Source: Alphaproteobacteria bacterium | GTDB taxonomy: Bacteria; Pseudomonadota; Alphaproteobacteria; UBA9655 | Direction of reading: 5' to 3' | DNA length: 33,799 nucleotides | NCBI GenBank assembly: GCA_947457015.1 | Contig: CANGTV010000013.1 | Span: 1 to 33,799, forward strand | Shown: one piece after another, positions 1-7,541 of the stretch | Position numbering within the stretch: the stretch's first letter is position 1 | Layout: each line of letters opens with the position of its first letter | Program-made: the position numbers and the translations under genes | Notes under the pieces: model-generated | Seen by the model: the letters and a program-made list of their open reading frames with translations, nothing else | What the model was told of the DNA's origin: nothing | Database searches by the model: none

Positions 1-82
1 AAATAGGCTCATCTTCACGAAGGGCTCCCAAGGCTACTTTTGCTTTAAAATTCGCCGGATAATTCTTTCGAACTCTACTCAT
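1..82 (-). CDS. IS3-family transposase OrfA, N-terminus only
   Basis: The minus-strand frame starts at ATG 80-82 and gives 27 residues: MSRVRKNYPANFKAKVALGA, then LREDEPI, cut by the window edge. The pattern basic residues, YPxxFKAKVALxAL is typical of the N-terminal helix-turn-helix protein (OrfA) of IS3/IS150-type elements, which binds the IS ends and is joined to the OrfB integrase by frameshifting. A Shine-Dalgarno-like AAAGGA lies about 9 bases upstream. Whether the rest of the element is intact cannot be seen. Confidence 0.6.
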   Translation of the reverse strand, partial: MSRVRKNYPANFKAKVALGALREDEPI

Positions 83-130
83 CTTAAATGATCCTTTCTC
101 ATTTTGATGTGTAGTTTAACTCACTGTACA
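1..130 (-). mobile_element. Left end of an IS3-family-like insertion sequence (partial)
   Basis: Read on the minus strand, the DNA from 130 inward begins TGTACAGTGAGTTAAACTAC, followed by about 48 bases and then the start of an OrfA-like reading frame that runs off the window edge. A TG terminus, a short leader and an orfA start are the usual layout of IS3-family elements. The exact outer end at 130 is inferred from the TG rule. The other end is outside the window, so inverted repeats and target duplication cannot be checked. Confidence 0.5.
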
Positions 131-160
131 GTTTCTTAGGACCACCTCTCTAACCCTTGA

Positions 161-598
161 TTACCCCTTCCCATACACCTCTTGGGCGCGTTTTTCAAAA
201 GCAGTTAACATCTTATCAAAAGCACCCTCAAACACCATCTGAGTGGCGCTTTGAAAAAAGCTATTCTTAAATTGAAAATCAATGAAGAAGTCAACGTTTG
301 TTCCAGAGTCTGCCCCTGCTTTAAAAACCCAGTGATTATTTAAATGATGAAAAGGACCCGTGATATATTCCACATCAATACGTGTTTTTGGTGTTAAGTG
401 AACCTTTGAGCGAAACGTTTCTCGAAAAAATTTATAGCCCACAATAAGATCAACCACTAAATCTTTTTCAGACCTTGAAAGAACGCGAACCCCTAAACAC
501 CAGGGTAAAAATTCGGGGTATTTTTCCACGTCTGCTACCAAATCATAGAGCTGATCCGGACGATATGGCAAAAAATGAGTGTGAAGGCGCGTTCCCAT
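161..598 (-). CDS. ratA: RatA/Coq10 family START-domain protein
   Basis: A 145-residue protein of the polyketide cyclase/START fold annotated in bacteria as RatA and in mitochondria as Coq10. The N-terminus has the family pattern YDLVADVEKYPEFLPWC, and the C-terminus has the amphipathic helix FEGAFDKMLTAFEKRAQ. Coq10 binds ubiquinone and supports respiration; E. coli RatA was reported to affect ribosome association, but in alphaproteobacteria the quinone role is more likely. The start codon directly abuts the lipA stop (599-601), so the two genes are probably co-transcribed and translationally coupled. lipA next to ratA is a common alphaproteobacterial arrangement. Length is normal. Confidence 0.88.
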   Translation of the reverse strand: MGTRLHTHFLPYRPDQLYDLVADVEKYPEFLPWCLGVRVLSRSEKDLVVDLIVGYKFFRETFRSKVHLTPKTRIDVEYITGPFHHLNNHWVFKAGADSGTNVDFFIDFQFKNSFFQSATQMVFEGAFDKMLTAFEKRAQEVYGKG

Positions 599-1504
599 TT
601 AAACGGCCTTTTCAGCCAATTGTGCCTCTCGCGCCGCTCTCAACCGCAGAAAGTCATCCCCCGCATGATAGGACGAGCGCGTTAAAGGGGAGGCCGCCAC
701 CATCAAAAACCCCTTTCCTTTTGCCATACGCGCATAATCTTCAAATTCTTCTGGCGTCACAAACCGATCAACGAGGTGGTGTTTTGGAGTAGGCTGAAGG
801 TATTGGCCAATCGTCATAAAATCAACGGAAGCCGCTCTTAAATCATCCATGACTTGATAAACCTCTCCTTTATCTTCTCCAAGACCTACCATGATTCCCG
901 ATTTTGTGAAGATTGAGGGGTCCAGATCCTTAACGGTTTGCAATAAGCGTAAAGAATGAAAATATCGAGCTCCTGGACGCACCTCCGCATAAAGACGTGG
1001 AACTGTCTCTAAGTTATGGTTAAACACATCAGGGCGCGCCTTGACCACAATCTCAATCGCTCCTTCTTTTCGTAGAAAATCAGGTGTGAGTACTTCAATC
1101 GTTGTGTGAGGAGCATGAGCCCGAATCGCCTGAATTGTGCTTGCAAAATGGTGTGCTCCGCCATCTTCCAGATCATCCCGATCCACAGAGGTCACAACGA
1201 TATGATGGAGACCCATCTCTGCAATAGCTTGCCCTACCCTCTCCGGCTCATGAGGGTCAAGAAGGTCAGGTCGCCCCGTTGCAATATTACAAAACCGACA
1301 GGCGCGCGTGCACACACTGCCTAAAATCATCACCGTCGCATGCTTTTTAGCCCAGCATTCCCCAATATTGGGGCAAGCGGCTTCTTCACACACCGTGTTC
1401 AGTTTTTGACGACGCATCAAGTCCCGTGTTTCTTGGTATTCCTTCGAAACAGGCGCCTTCACACGAATCCAGTCAGGTTTTTTTAAACGCGTTTCCACAA
1501 CCAT
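599..1504 (-). CDS. lipA: Lipoyl synthase
   Basis: Radical-SAM enzyme that inserts two sulfurs into octanoyl groups on lipoyl domains of 2-oxoacid dehydrogenases and GcvH. Both iron-sulfur cluster motifs are visible: the auxiliary cluster [12 protein letters not shown] (C-x4-C-x5-C) and the radical-SAM CTRACRFC (C-x3-C-x2-C). The conserved [10 protein letters not shown] precedes them. The frame opens at a TTG (1520-1522); I prefer ATG 1502-1504, which gives 301 residues, because family members start just before the KPDW motif. The only nearby Shine-Dalgarno-like AAAGGA is very close to this ATG, so the start stays uncertain by a few codons. First gene of the lipA-ratA pair, with a predicted promoter at 1609-1637. 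Confidence 0.95.
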   Translation of the reverse strand: MVVETRLKKPDWIRVKAPVSKEYQETRDLMRRQKLNTVCEEAACPNIGECWAKKHATVMILGSVCTRACRFCNIATGRPDLLDPHEPERVGQAIAEMGLHHIVVTSVDRDDLEDGGAHHFASTIQAIRAHAPHTTIEVLTPDFLRKEGAIEIVVKARPDVFNHNLETVPRLYAEVRPGARYFHSLRLLQTVKDLDPSIFTKSGIMVGLGEDKGEVYQVMDDLRAASVDFMTIGQYLQPTPKHHLVDRFVTPEEFEDYARMAKGKGFLMVAASPLTRSSYHAGDDFLRLRAAREAQLAEKAV

Positions 1505-1608
1505 CAATCCTTTATTATGCAACCACTTTACGCATTTTAAAGGCTGTACGTAAAGGGTGGAGTACAGGTGCTTGAGTTTGGCATAAAGGAAGGATTATCT
1601 GATTATTC

Positions 1609-1658
1609 ATTTTAGGGGAGCGGCTCAAAGAAATCAAATTTTCCGATTGGCCATTTGA
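1609..1658 (-). promoter_or_regulatory. Predicted lipA promoter with conserved upstream box
   Basis: On the minus strand there is a -35-like TTGATT (1632-1637), a 17-base spacer and a -10-like TAAAAT (1609-1614). Overlapping and preceding the -35 is a 28-base box (1631-1658) containing ATGGCCAATCGGAAA. It matches 25 of 28 positions of a box at 23164-23191, which has the same placement relative to the peroxiredoxin promoter. Shared sequence plus identical position suggests one regulator for both; the regulator is unknown. Confidence 0.5.
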
Positions 1659-1693
1659 CCACCTGACGTTTTTTATTTTCTTACCATTCTGGT

Positions 1694-1841
1694 GTCATCC
1701 CCGCGCAGGCGGGGATCCAGAGAAACATTAGAGTTTGAGGGTGTTTGAAATAATTAAGAGAAAAAAATTCAATAGAGATTTAATTTTTAAAAAATTTTTT
1801 TATTTCAGATTATTACTGGATCCCCGCCTACGCGGGGATGA
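1694..1841. repeat. Type A palindromic repeat pair (intergenic)
   Basis: The left arm, GTCATCCCCGCGCAGGCGGG through GATCCAG, is at 1694-1720. The right arm is its inverted copy at 1816-1841. Each arm can form its own GC-rich hairpin and the two together a larger cruciform. The roughly 95 bases between them are AT-rich. The inner flank AGAAACATTAGAGTTTGAGG resembles the flank of the half copy at 5212, so the repeat unit extends beyond the hairpins. Confidence 0.85.
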
Positions 1842-1890
1842 AAATGGAGGATCTGTAGGTAAGTCCATACTTTCAACTTAGATAGGTATC

Positions 1891-1940
1891 TAATAAAAAA
1901 AGCTAAGCTTTCTGCTCATTAAGCAAAAAACTTAGCTTTT
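1891..1940 (-). terminator. Rho-independent terminator of the small charged-protein gene
   Basis: On the minus strand, AAAAGCTAAG (1931-1940) pairs with CTTAGCTTTT, separated by about 23 bases, and runs into a T-rich tract. It lies about 20 bases after the stop codon of the 1960-2148 gene, so it most likely ends that transcript. Part of the stem on the other strand is also followed by T residues, so bidirectional action is possible. Confidence 0.65.
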
Positions 1941-1959
1941 ATAGTCTTAAAGACTAAAA

Positions 1960-2148
1960 CTATCGAGCCCAGCGTGGATCTTGTGGCTTTTTGTTCTCGT
2001 CCTTGCGAGCTTCACGTGCTCTTTCATCTTCACGTGTTCTCTCTCCCTCACGAGCTTTTTCACCCTCACGAGCTTTTTCAGCTTTACGTGGGTCTTGTTG
2101 AGACTTACGTGGATCTTGTGGCTTTCTTGGATCATTTGACTTAGGCAT
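1960..2148 (-). CDS. Small highly charged repetitive protein, function unknown
   Basis: A 62-residue protein built from short repeats: DPRKPQ, DPRKSQQ and DPRKAE, then a run of KAREGE-like and ERTREDE-like units, ending with a returning QDPRWAR. It has almost no hydrophobic residues, no cysteine and no membrane segment, so it is probably soluble and disordered or a single charged helix. It is a real gene by context: a strong GGAGGA lies 8 bases before ATG 2146-2148, and a hairpin terminator follows the stop. An overlapping 80-codon frame lacks a ribosome site. The composition loosely recalls small stress proteins or nucleic-acid-binding tails, but I recognise no family. Confidence 0.65.
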   Translation of the reverse strand: MPKSNDPRKPQDPRKSQQDPRKAEKAREGEKAREGERTREDERAREARKDENKKPQDPRWAR

Positions 2149-2336
2149 AAGTTTATCCTCCGGTTTATATATGGCGCATTCAGTTGCACATATTTTTCAT
2201 ATTACAATAATAAATATTAATTTATTGTAAATTTACATTTTTTTATAATAAAAAATTATACAATTATTAATATGATAAGGATTTTTTTATTTTTGTTGAA
2301 ATGATCTAATTGCCCATTTGACGAAGGAGCTGGTAA

Positions 2337-2375
2337 ATGGCACAAATAAGAATACCAATTTTTTATTTACAGTGA
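2337..2375 (+). CDS. Possible 12-codon leader peptide before ileS
   Basis: A short frame, MAQIRIPIFYLQ, is preceded by a good ribosome site GAAGGAG (2323-2329) with 7-base spacing. It ends at TGA 2373-2375, only 4 bases before the ileS ATG at 2380. ileS itself has no visible ribosome site, only an AT-rich stretch. Three of the 12 codons are isoleucine (ATA, ATA, ATT). This suggests ileS is translated by re-initiation from this peptide, and possibly that isoleucine-tRNA supply affects it. I did not find a clear attenuator hairpin, so the regulatory part is inference. Confidence 0.4.
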   Translation: MAQIRIPIFYLQ

Positions 2376-2379
2376 TGCC

Positions 2380-5184
2380 ATGACCCAAGACTACCGTCCC
2401 ACTATCTTTCTTCCCCAAACGGATTTTCCCATGAAGGGAGATTTGCCGCACAAGGAACCTGAGATCCTTAAACGATGGGAGTCCATCGACCTTTATAACT
2501 TAATGCAAAAAAAGGCGGAAGGGCGTGATCTCTTTGTTATTCATGATGGCCCCCCTTACGCTAATGGGCACATTCATTTAGGCCACGCGCTCAACCATAT
2601 TTTGAAAGATATTATTAATAAATCCCAATACAAGCTGGGCAAATCCACTCCTTTTGTGCCGGGATGGGACTGTCATGGCCTTCCTATTGAAGCCAAAATT
2701 GAAGAAAAATACCGTGAGCAGGGTGTTAAACGAGAGGATGTCCCTCTCCCTCAATTCCGTAAAGATTGTATGGCCTTTGCCGAACACTGGATCAAGGTTC
2801 AAATAGAAGATTTCAAGCGCTTAGGCATGGCCGCTGACTGGGCCCATGCCTATACCACTATGGCTCCTGAATCGGAAGCTGAAATCATCCGTCTTTTGGG
2901 AATTTTCCTCATGAATGGAAGCCTTTATCGAGGTGTCAAACCAGTCATGTGGTCTGTTGTTGAAAAAACAGCCCTTGCAGAAGCGGAAGTAGAGCATCAC
3001 GACCATGAATCTCTCTCCATTTATGTCCGTTTTCCCATTTATAAAAGCCCTCTCCCCGCTTTAAGAGGAGCAAGTGCGGTCATCTGGACCACAACCCCCT
3101 GGACATTACCCGGAAACCGCGCCATCGCCTATGGAAAAGAGCTGGAGTATGTCGCTTTACGCGTTGAACAAACAACAGAAGATTCCCTGGCCCGCGTGAG
3201 CGAAGTTATCCTCATTGCTAAAGACCTGCAGGAAACCGTAGAAGCTGCGCTCGGCATTGTGCAAAGCACATCCCTCGAAACCTTAAAGGGGGCGGAGCTC
3301 AACGGCACCCATGCTCATCATCCTTTCCGAGGAAAAGGCTATGATTTTGATGTACCCCTTCTCCCTGGCGATCATGTCACCCTTGACGCAGGAACAGGCC
3401 TTGTGCACACCGCCCCTGGCCATGGAATTGAAGACTTTGCTGTGGGAAAGGAATTTGATCTTGAAGTCCCTGAAACCGTCAATGAGGAAGGACTTTATTA
3501 TGACCATATTCCCCTTTTTGCCGGGAAGCATGTGTATAAGGTCGGCCCTGAAATTGTGGAAAAATTAGAAGAAAAAGAAGCTCTTTTAAAACAAGGAAAG
3601 ATTATTCACAGTTATCCCCATTCCTGGCGATCCAAAAAGCCCCTTATTTATCGGACGACCCCTCAATGGTTTATAAGCCTTGAGAAAAAGAATTTACGAA
3701 AACAAGCGCTTGAGGCTATTGAGACGGTTCGTTGGATCCCTTCTATTGCAAAAAACCGCCTTAAATCCATGATTGAAAATCGTCCCGACTGGTGTGTCTC
3801 TCGCCAGCGAGCATGGGGCACTCCCATCACCCTTTTCATTCACAAAGAAACAGGGGACGTCCTCAGAGAGTTTGACGTTATGGATCGCATTGTAAAGGCT
3901 GTCCGGGAGGAAGGATCTAATGTGTGGTACACGGCTGATCCTGCACGCTTCTTAGGCCCTAAACACAACCCTGCAGACTATGAACAAATCCAGGATACGC
4001 TGGATGTGTGGTTTGATGCGGCTTCTACTCAAAGCTTTGTTCTCCGCCTTCGCCCTGGCTTAAAGTGGCCAGCAGACCTTTATTTAGAAGGATCCGACCA
4101 ACATCGCGGATGGTTTCAAACGTCCCTTCTCGTTGCCTGTGGAACTCATCATGGCGCCCCTTACAAACAAGTCATGACACATGGTTTTATCGTCGATGAA
4201 GAGGGGCGTAAAATGTCCAAATCTCGTGGAGATGCGGTTTCTCCTCAAACGATTACCAGCACCATGGGCGCTGATATTCTCCGCTTGTGGGTTGTGGGAA
4301 GTGATTATTATGAGGATCTTAGAGTAAGCCCAGAGATTTTAAAGCGCCAACAAGATATTTATCGGCGCTATCGCAATACTTTACGGTATTTGTTGGGGGC
4401 CCTTGCAGAATTTTCTGAAGACGAGAAAATTGATTATGATCAGATGCCTGAACTTGAACAGTGGGTTCTCCATCGCCTTTATGAACTTGATCAAAAGGTC
4501 CGTGACGCGTGTACGAGTTATGATTTTCAAGCGCTTTATATGGAAATTCACAATTTTTGCGCTGTTGACCTGTCAGCCTTTTATTTCGATATTCGGAAGG
4601 ATTCTCTCTACTGTGATCATGCGTCTGACTCAAAGCGCCGCGCAACCCGGACGGTCATGGACGTAATCTTTGAGTGTCTTACAAAATGGCTGGCTCCTGT
4701 CTTATGTTTTACCGCTGAAGAGGCCTGGCTTTCTCGTTACCCAAGCAAGGACGGGAGCATCCACCTTGAAACCTTTCCTGCCCTTCCTTTCGCCTGGAAC
4801 AACCCAAAGGTAGCTGAAAAATTTGAGGGATTACGCAATATCCGTAAAGTGATGACGGGTGCTTTAGAAGTGGCACGCGCTTCGAAGCAGATTGGATCGA
4901 GCCTGCAAGCGAGTGTAGAAATCTCTCTTGACCCTTCTCTCATGCCTTTTATTCATGAGGTGGACTTGGCCGAGCTCTCCATCACATCTGGCGTTACGGT
5001 ACAGAAGTTCCCGCTTTCAAAAGAAGCTTTCACCTTGGATGATGTTCCTGGCGTTGGTGTCACCGTCCATCTTGCCTCTGGAGAGAAGTGTGCCCGTTGT
5101 TGGAAAGTCTTGCCCGAAGTCGAGAATCGAGATCTGTGCCACCGTTGTGAAGATGTGGTGGGGAAAGTGTATGCAGCAGAATGA
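2380..5184 (+). CDS. ileS: Isoleucyl-tRNA synthetase
   Basis: Class I aminoacyl-tRNA synthetase that charges tRNA-Ile. At 934 residues it is normal for the bacterial type. The HIGH-like HIHLGH is at 64-69 and the KMSKS loop at 611-615. Between them lie the connective peptide with the editing domain (TTTPWTLPGNRA), which hydrolyses Val-tRNA, and the WCVSRQRAWGTPI segment. The C-terminal zinc ribbon has C904, C907, C920 and C923. The start at 2380 fits family alignment, but no Shine-Dalgarno precedes it; see the leader frame at 2337-2375. In many alphaproteobacteria lspA follows directly; here about 2.3 kb of accessory DNA separates them. Confidence 0.98.
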   Translation: MTQDYRPTIFLPQTDFPMKGDLPHKEPEILKRWESIDLYNLMQKKAEGRDLFVIHDGPPYANGHIHLGHALNHILKDIINKSQYKLGKSTPFVPGWDCHGLPIEAKIEEKYREQGVKREDVPLPQFRKDCMAFAEHWIKVQIEDFKRLGMAADWAHAYTTMAPESEAEIIRLLGIFLMNGSLYRGVKPVMWSVVEKTALAEAEVEHHDHESLSIYVRFPIYKSPLPALRGASAVIWTTTPWTLPGNRAIAYGKELEYVALRVEQTTEDSLARVSEVILIAKDLQETVEAALGIVQSTSLETLKGAELNGTHAHHPFRGKGYDFDVPLLPGDHVTLDAGTGLVHTAPGHGIEDFAVGKEFDLEVPETVNEEGLYYDHIPLFAGKHVYKVGPEIVEKLEEKEALLKQGKIIHSYPHSWRSKKPLIYRTTPQWFISLEKKNLRKQALEAIETVRWIPSIAKNRLKSMIENRPDWCVSRQRAWGTPITLFIHKETGDVLREFDVMDRIVKAVREEGSNVWYTADPARFLGPKHNPADYEQIQDTLDVWFDAASTQSFVLRLRPGLKWPADLYLEGSDQHRGWFQTSLLVACGTHHGAPYKQVMTHGFIVDEEGRKMSKSRGDAVSPQTITSTMGADILRLWVVGSDYYEDLRVSPEILKRQQDIYRRYRNTLRYLLGALAEFSEDEKIDYDQMPELEQWVLHRLYELDQKVRDACTSYDFQALYMEIHNFCAVDLSAFYFDIRKDSLYCDHASDSKRRATRTVMDVIFECLTKWLAPVLCFTAEEAWLSRYPSKDGSIHLETFPALPFAWNNPKVAEKFEGLRNIRKVMTGALEVARASKQIGSSLQASVEISLDPSLMPFIHEVDLAELSITSGVTVQKFPLSKEAFTLDDVPGVGVTVHLASGEKCARCWKVLPEVENRDLCHRCEDVVGKVYAAE

Positions 5185-5211
5185 ATCGCGTGTTTTCATT
5201 TGCCCCACACG

Positions 5212-5239
5212 TATCATCCCCGCTTTCGCAGGAGTCCAG
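5212..5239. repeat. Degenerate type A palindromic repeat, single arm
   Basis: ATCATCCCCGCTTTCGCAGG followed by AGTCCAG matches the type A arm with several changes. The bases after it (AAAAATCTTAGGATTTGATC) align with the inner flank of the pair at 1694-1841. No matching inverted arm follows, so this is a decayed half element. Confidence 0.6.
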
Positions 5240-5292
5240 AAAAATCTTAGGATTTGATCGTGTTAGGGAATTGGAAAATTATTTCCCGATTT

Positions 5293-5450
5293 GTCATCCC
5301 CGACTTAAAAGTTCTTGATTTTCAAAGCAAATCTTAGAACTTTTTGATCGGGGATCTCTTAGAAGCAAAGAAGTGTCCCAACAAGATCCCCGATGAAGAA
5401 ATGCTAATGTTTTCTTAATGAAAACAAAGCATTTCTAGCTCGGGGATGAC
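5293..5450. repeat. Type D double-hairpin palindromic repeat
   Basis: The element begins GTCATCCCCGA and ends with its inverse TCGGGGATGAC, about 158 bases in all. Inside are two separate hairpins. The first has CCCCGA and AGTTCT pairing with AGAACT and TCGGGG. The second has CCCCGA and GAAATGC pairing with GCATTTC and TCGGGG, with a smaller GTTTTC/GAAAAC stem in its loop. The termini resemble the other repeat families but the interior is distinct. Confidence 0.7.
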
Positions 5451-5508
5451 AAAGATATGGTGAATTTTGCAATTTTCTCTATTATTATCTTCTCCATTCT
5501 AACATAGT

Positions 5509-5688
5509 ATGCGAGGAAGATCATCAGGAGAGCTTTATGAAGCTAAGCGTATATTTGCAATTGCAAGTAAACCTTCTCTTGATGCGGAGCAACGTCATGC
5601 CTCAAAAAACGCGATCGTAAGAGAAGCTCTAGAAGAGTGGCTCGCCCATCATTTGCCTTCCGTCAAGCTGGCCTCCATACTTTTTTGA
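5509..5688 (+). CDS. Small ORF of unknown function, possibly a gene remnant
   Basis: A 59-codon frame beginning MRGRSSGELYEAKRIFAIAS and ending LPSVKLASILF. The middle is charged and helical in character (QRHASKNAIVREALEEWLAH), unlike random intergenic translation. An in-frame stop precedes the ATG and no clear ribosome site is present. It lies between the type D repeat and the effector-binding protein in the insertion between ileS and lspA. It could be a small gene or the surviving end of a larger one; I recognise no family. Confidence 0.25.
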   Translation: MRGRSSGELYEAKRIFAIASKPSLDAEQRHASKNAIVREALEEWLAHHLPSVKLASILF

Positions 5689-5773
5689 TTTTCAAGCTTT
5701 AAAAGAGACTCAAGATTTTTGTTCCTATAGGGATGACTTAACAACAAAATATTAAAAGCAGAGACACATAAAA

Positions 5774-6286
5774 ATGAAAAAAGAAACCTTACACTTACAA
5801 GAAAAAAAATTAATCGGGATTACTACCCGCACAAGCTATCAAAATGAGATCAATCCCACTACAGCCAAGATAAGCCCCTGTGTTGCTCGCTTTTTTCAAG
5901 AGCAAATTCCAAGTAAAATTCCTAACCTTAAAAACCCGTCCGTGATATTTTCTGCTTTTACAGATTATGACAGTGATTACAAAGGGGAATGTGCGGGTGA
6001 CTATAAGGGAGAGTACACCTATTTTATCGGCCAGGAAGTCACCTCTATTGAGGCCATTCCAGAGGGGTTGCACCCTTTGATTATTCCTCCCCAAATTTAT
6101 GTAAAATTTACAACAGATCCAGCTCCTATTCCTCAGGTTATCATCAACGCCTGGCAGAAAATTTGGAAGATGTCTGTCGATGACTTAGGGGGAGAACGCA
6201 CCTACAAGGTTGACTTTGAGATACATGATGAGCGGGCCCGCGATCCTCAACAGGCTATTATTGACCTTTACATTGGGATTATGTGA
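5774..6286 (+). CDS. GyrI-like / AraC-type effector-binding domain protein
   Basis: A 170-residue stand-alone effector-binding domain of the kind found in GyrI/SbmC, in Cass2-type cassette proteins and at the C-terminus of some AraC and MerR regulators. Family features are the opening LIGITTRTSYQNE, the central FTDYDSDYKGEYTYFIGQEV and the late repeat KVDFEIHDERA with final DLYIGI. These proteins bind small, often cationic or aromatic, ligands. No DNA-binding domain is attached, so it may sequester or sense a ligand. No strong ribosome site is visible. It sits in the accessory insertion between ileS and lspA, next to a glycosyltransferase on the other strand, and may be acquired. Confidence 0.75.
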   Translation: MKKETLHLQEKKLIGITTRTSYQNEINPTTAKISPCVARFFQEQIPSKIPNLKNPSVIFSAFTDYDSDYKGECAGDYKGEYTYFIGQEVTSIEAIPEGLHPLIIPPQIYVKFTTDPAPIPQVIINAWQKIWKMSVDDLGGERTYKVDFEIHDERARDPQQAIIDLYIGIM

Positions 6287-6293
6287 TAGCGTC

Positions 6294-7193
6294 TCAGCTC
6301 TCCACATAGCATTTTAAATTATAGAAAAATCTAATAATATACGATTGGAGCTTATAGAGACACTTCTTGACAACAGAAAATACATTGTCATCGCTACCTA
6401 ATAAGTGATTCGTCTGATTAATCTCAGACGTTCCGTATTGTTGGTGTACTAAACGTGGGTTCTCAATGCCTGTAAATTTCAATCCAAATTCCCATCCTCT
6501 TGTCATATAATGATCTATGGGCATTTTTATTGGCAACGCTTTTTCCAATAATTTTACAGCGGCGTCTCTATTAAGAATATACGCGCCCGTGTGAGAAATT
6601 TCGGTTAAATAAACAACTAACTTTTGGCCATCCTGAAAAGTTTTGATCGTTAAGGGAGTCCCACTATGAGATATCTCAAAACTAGAGATATCCCACTCTT
6701 TACCGTTTTTTGTCAGATCATTAATCACTGTTCGAAGTTTCGGAGGATCAAAATTTACGTCATCTTCAAAAACAACCGCATATTCGAAAGGAGATTCTAA
6801 AAAAGCTTTCCAGGCTTTAATATGGCTAAGTGAGCACCCAATGGTCCCTTTTTTAGGAAAATGACTCAGAAACTCTCGATAAGTCTGCATATCTACGGCT
6901 ACGTTTATTTCTGCATCTGACAAAGCCTTTCCCTCAACCGCAGATATTCTTTCCACAGGAATCCCAAGAAGATCAACATTTGGCTTAACATACGCATAGC
7001 GTTCTTTCGAACGATCCAAATTGATGATATACGCAATCGCCCCCCCCTGGTGGCGATTGATGGAGCTAGATAAATCTTTTCCTTTCACTGCTGGGTCCGT
7101 GTCTAAAACAAAATACCCTACAGGATAGACCAACGCCAAGAATACAAGTATTATTAAAAATCTAATACTTTTTATTAATATTTTTTTTGCCAT
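6294..7193 (-). CDS. Glycosyltransferase family 25 protein, membrane-anchored
   Basis: A GT25 (LPS glycosyltransferase type) enzyme predicted to move a sugar from a nucleotide sugar onto LPS or another surface glycan. Motifs in order: YIINLDRSKERY opening the fold, GCSLSHIKAWKAFLES, the acidic VVFEDDV metal/nucleotide site, then SHTGAYILNRDAAVKLLEKA and PIDHYMTRGW. The N-terminus carries one hydrophobic anchor (IRFLIILVFLALVYPVGYFV), so the enzyme is probably held on the inner membrane. The open frame extends to 7286, but those codons are translated repeat DNA (DPRLRGDDN); I place the start at ATG 7191-7193. No sugar-synthesis genes are nearby. Confidence 0.85.
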   Translation of the reverse strand: MAKKILIKSIRFLIILVFLALVYPVGYFVLDTDPAVKGKDLSSSINRHQGGAIAYIINLDRSKERYAYVKPNVDLLGIPVERISAVEGKALSDAEINVAVDMQTYREFLSHFPKKGTIGCSLSHIKAWKAFLESPFEYAVVFEDDVNFDPPKLRTVINDLTKNGKEWDISSFEISHSGTPLTIKTFQDGQKLVVYLTEISHTGAYILNRDAAVKLLEKALPIKMPIDHYMTRGWEFGLKFTGIENPRLVHQQYGTSEINQTNHLLGSDDNVFSVVKKCLYKLQSYIIRFFYNLKCYVES

Positions 7194-7247
7194 AGATTTA
7201 TACTCATTCAACTTGAAAACGTGGACTTTTGTTGCAATTCTTCCATT

Positions 7248-7365
7248 GTCATCCCCGCGAAGGCGGGGATCCAAGAAACATGTCATCCCGGACTTGATCC
7301 GGGACCGAGACTAAAGGTTCAGCATGACAGCGGTTGCTCTGGATCTCCGCCTTCGCGGGGATGAC
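7248..7365. repeat. Composite repeat: type B element nested inside a type A pair
   Basis: Type A left arm at 7248-7275, a type B unit (GTCATCCCGGACTTGATCCG through TTCAGCATGAC) at 7282-7329, then the inverted type A arm at 7337-7365. The bases between the first A arm and B are AAACAT, matching the start of the type A inner flank at 1721 (AGAAACAT). B therefore appears to have inserted into the interior of an A element. Confidence 0.75.
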
Positions 7366-7541
7366 AATGGCGAGTTTAACTTAAAAAAATCATATGAACT
7401 AGAGCACATCACTCAACAAACATAAACAAAAAATTATGTTTATTTAGGAAGATAGCTTTACAAGCTTGTGCACCTTGCTCTTAAGCAATCCTTGAGATAT
7501 ATCTTCGTTGAATTCTTAACATGACAAGGATAACGTAGAGT

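Noticed and set aside
793-806. TTGGCCAATCGT inside lipA as a third copy of the regulatory box
   Set aside because: Only the core matches, it lies in conserved coding sequence (TIGQYL) and no promoter is near.
1694-1841. CRISPR-like spacing of palindromic repeats
   Set aside because: The repeats occur in inverted pairs scattered over the window, with no regular direct repeat-spacer array and no cas genes.
1947-2189. 80-codon minus-strand frame overlapping the small charged-protein gene
   Set aside because: No ribosome site; the 62-codon frame has a strong one at proper spacing and repeat units that make sense as protein. The longer frame is a shadow of the same repeats.
7194-7286. N-terminal extension of the GT25 frame
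   Set aside because: These codons are a translated type A repeat plus leader, without a ribosome site; the membrane anchor starts right after ATG 7191-7193.
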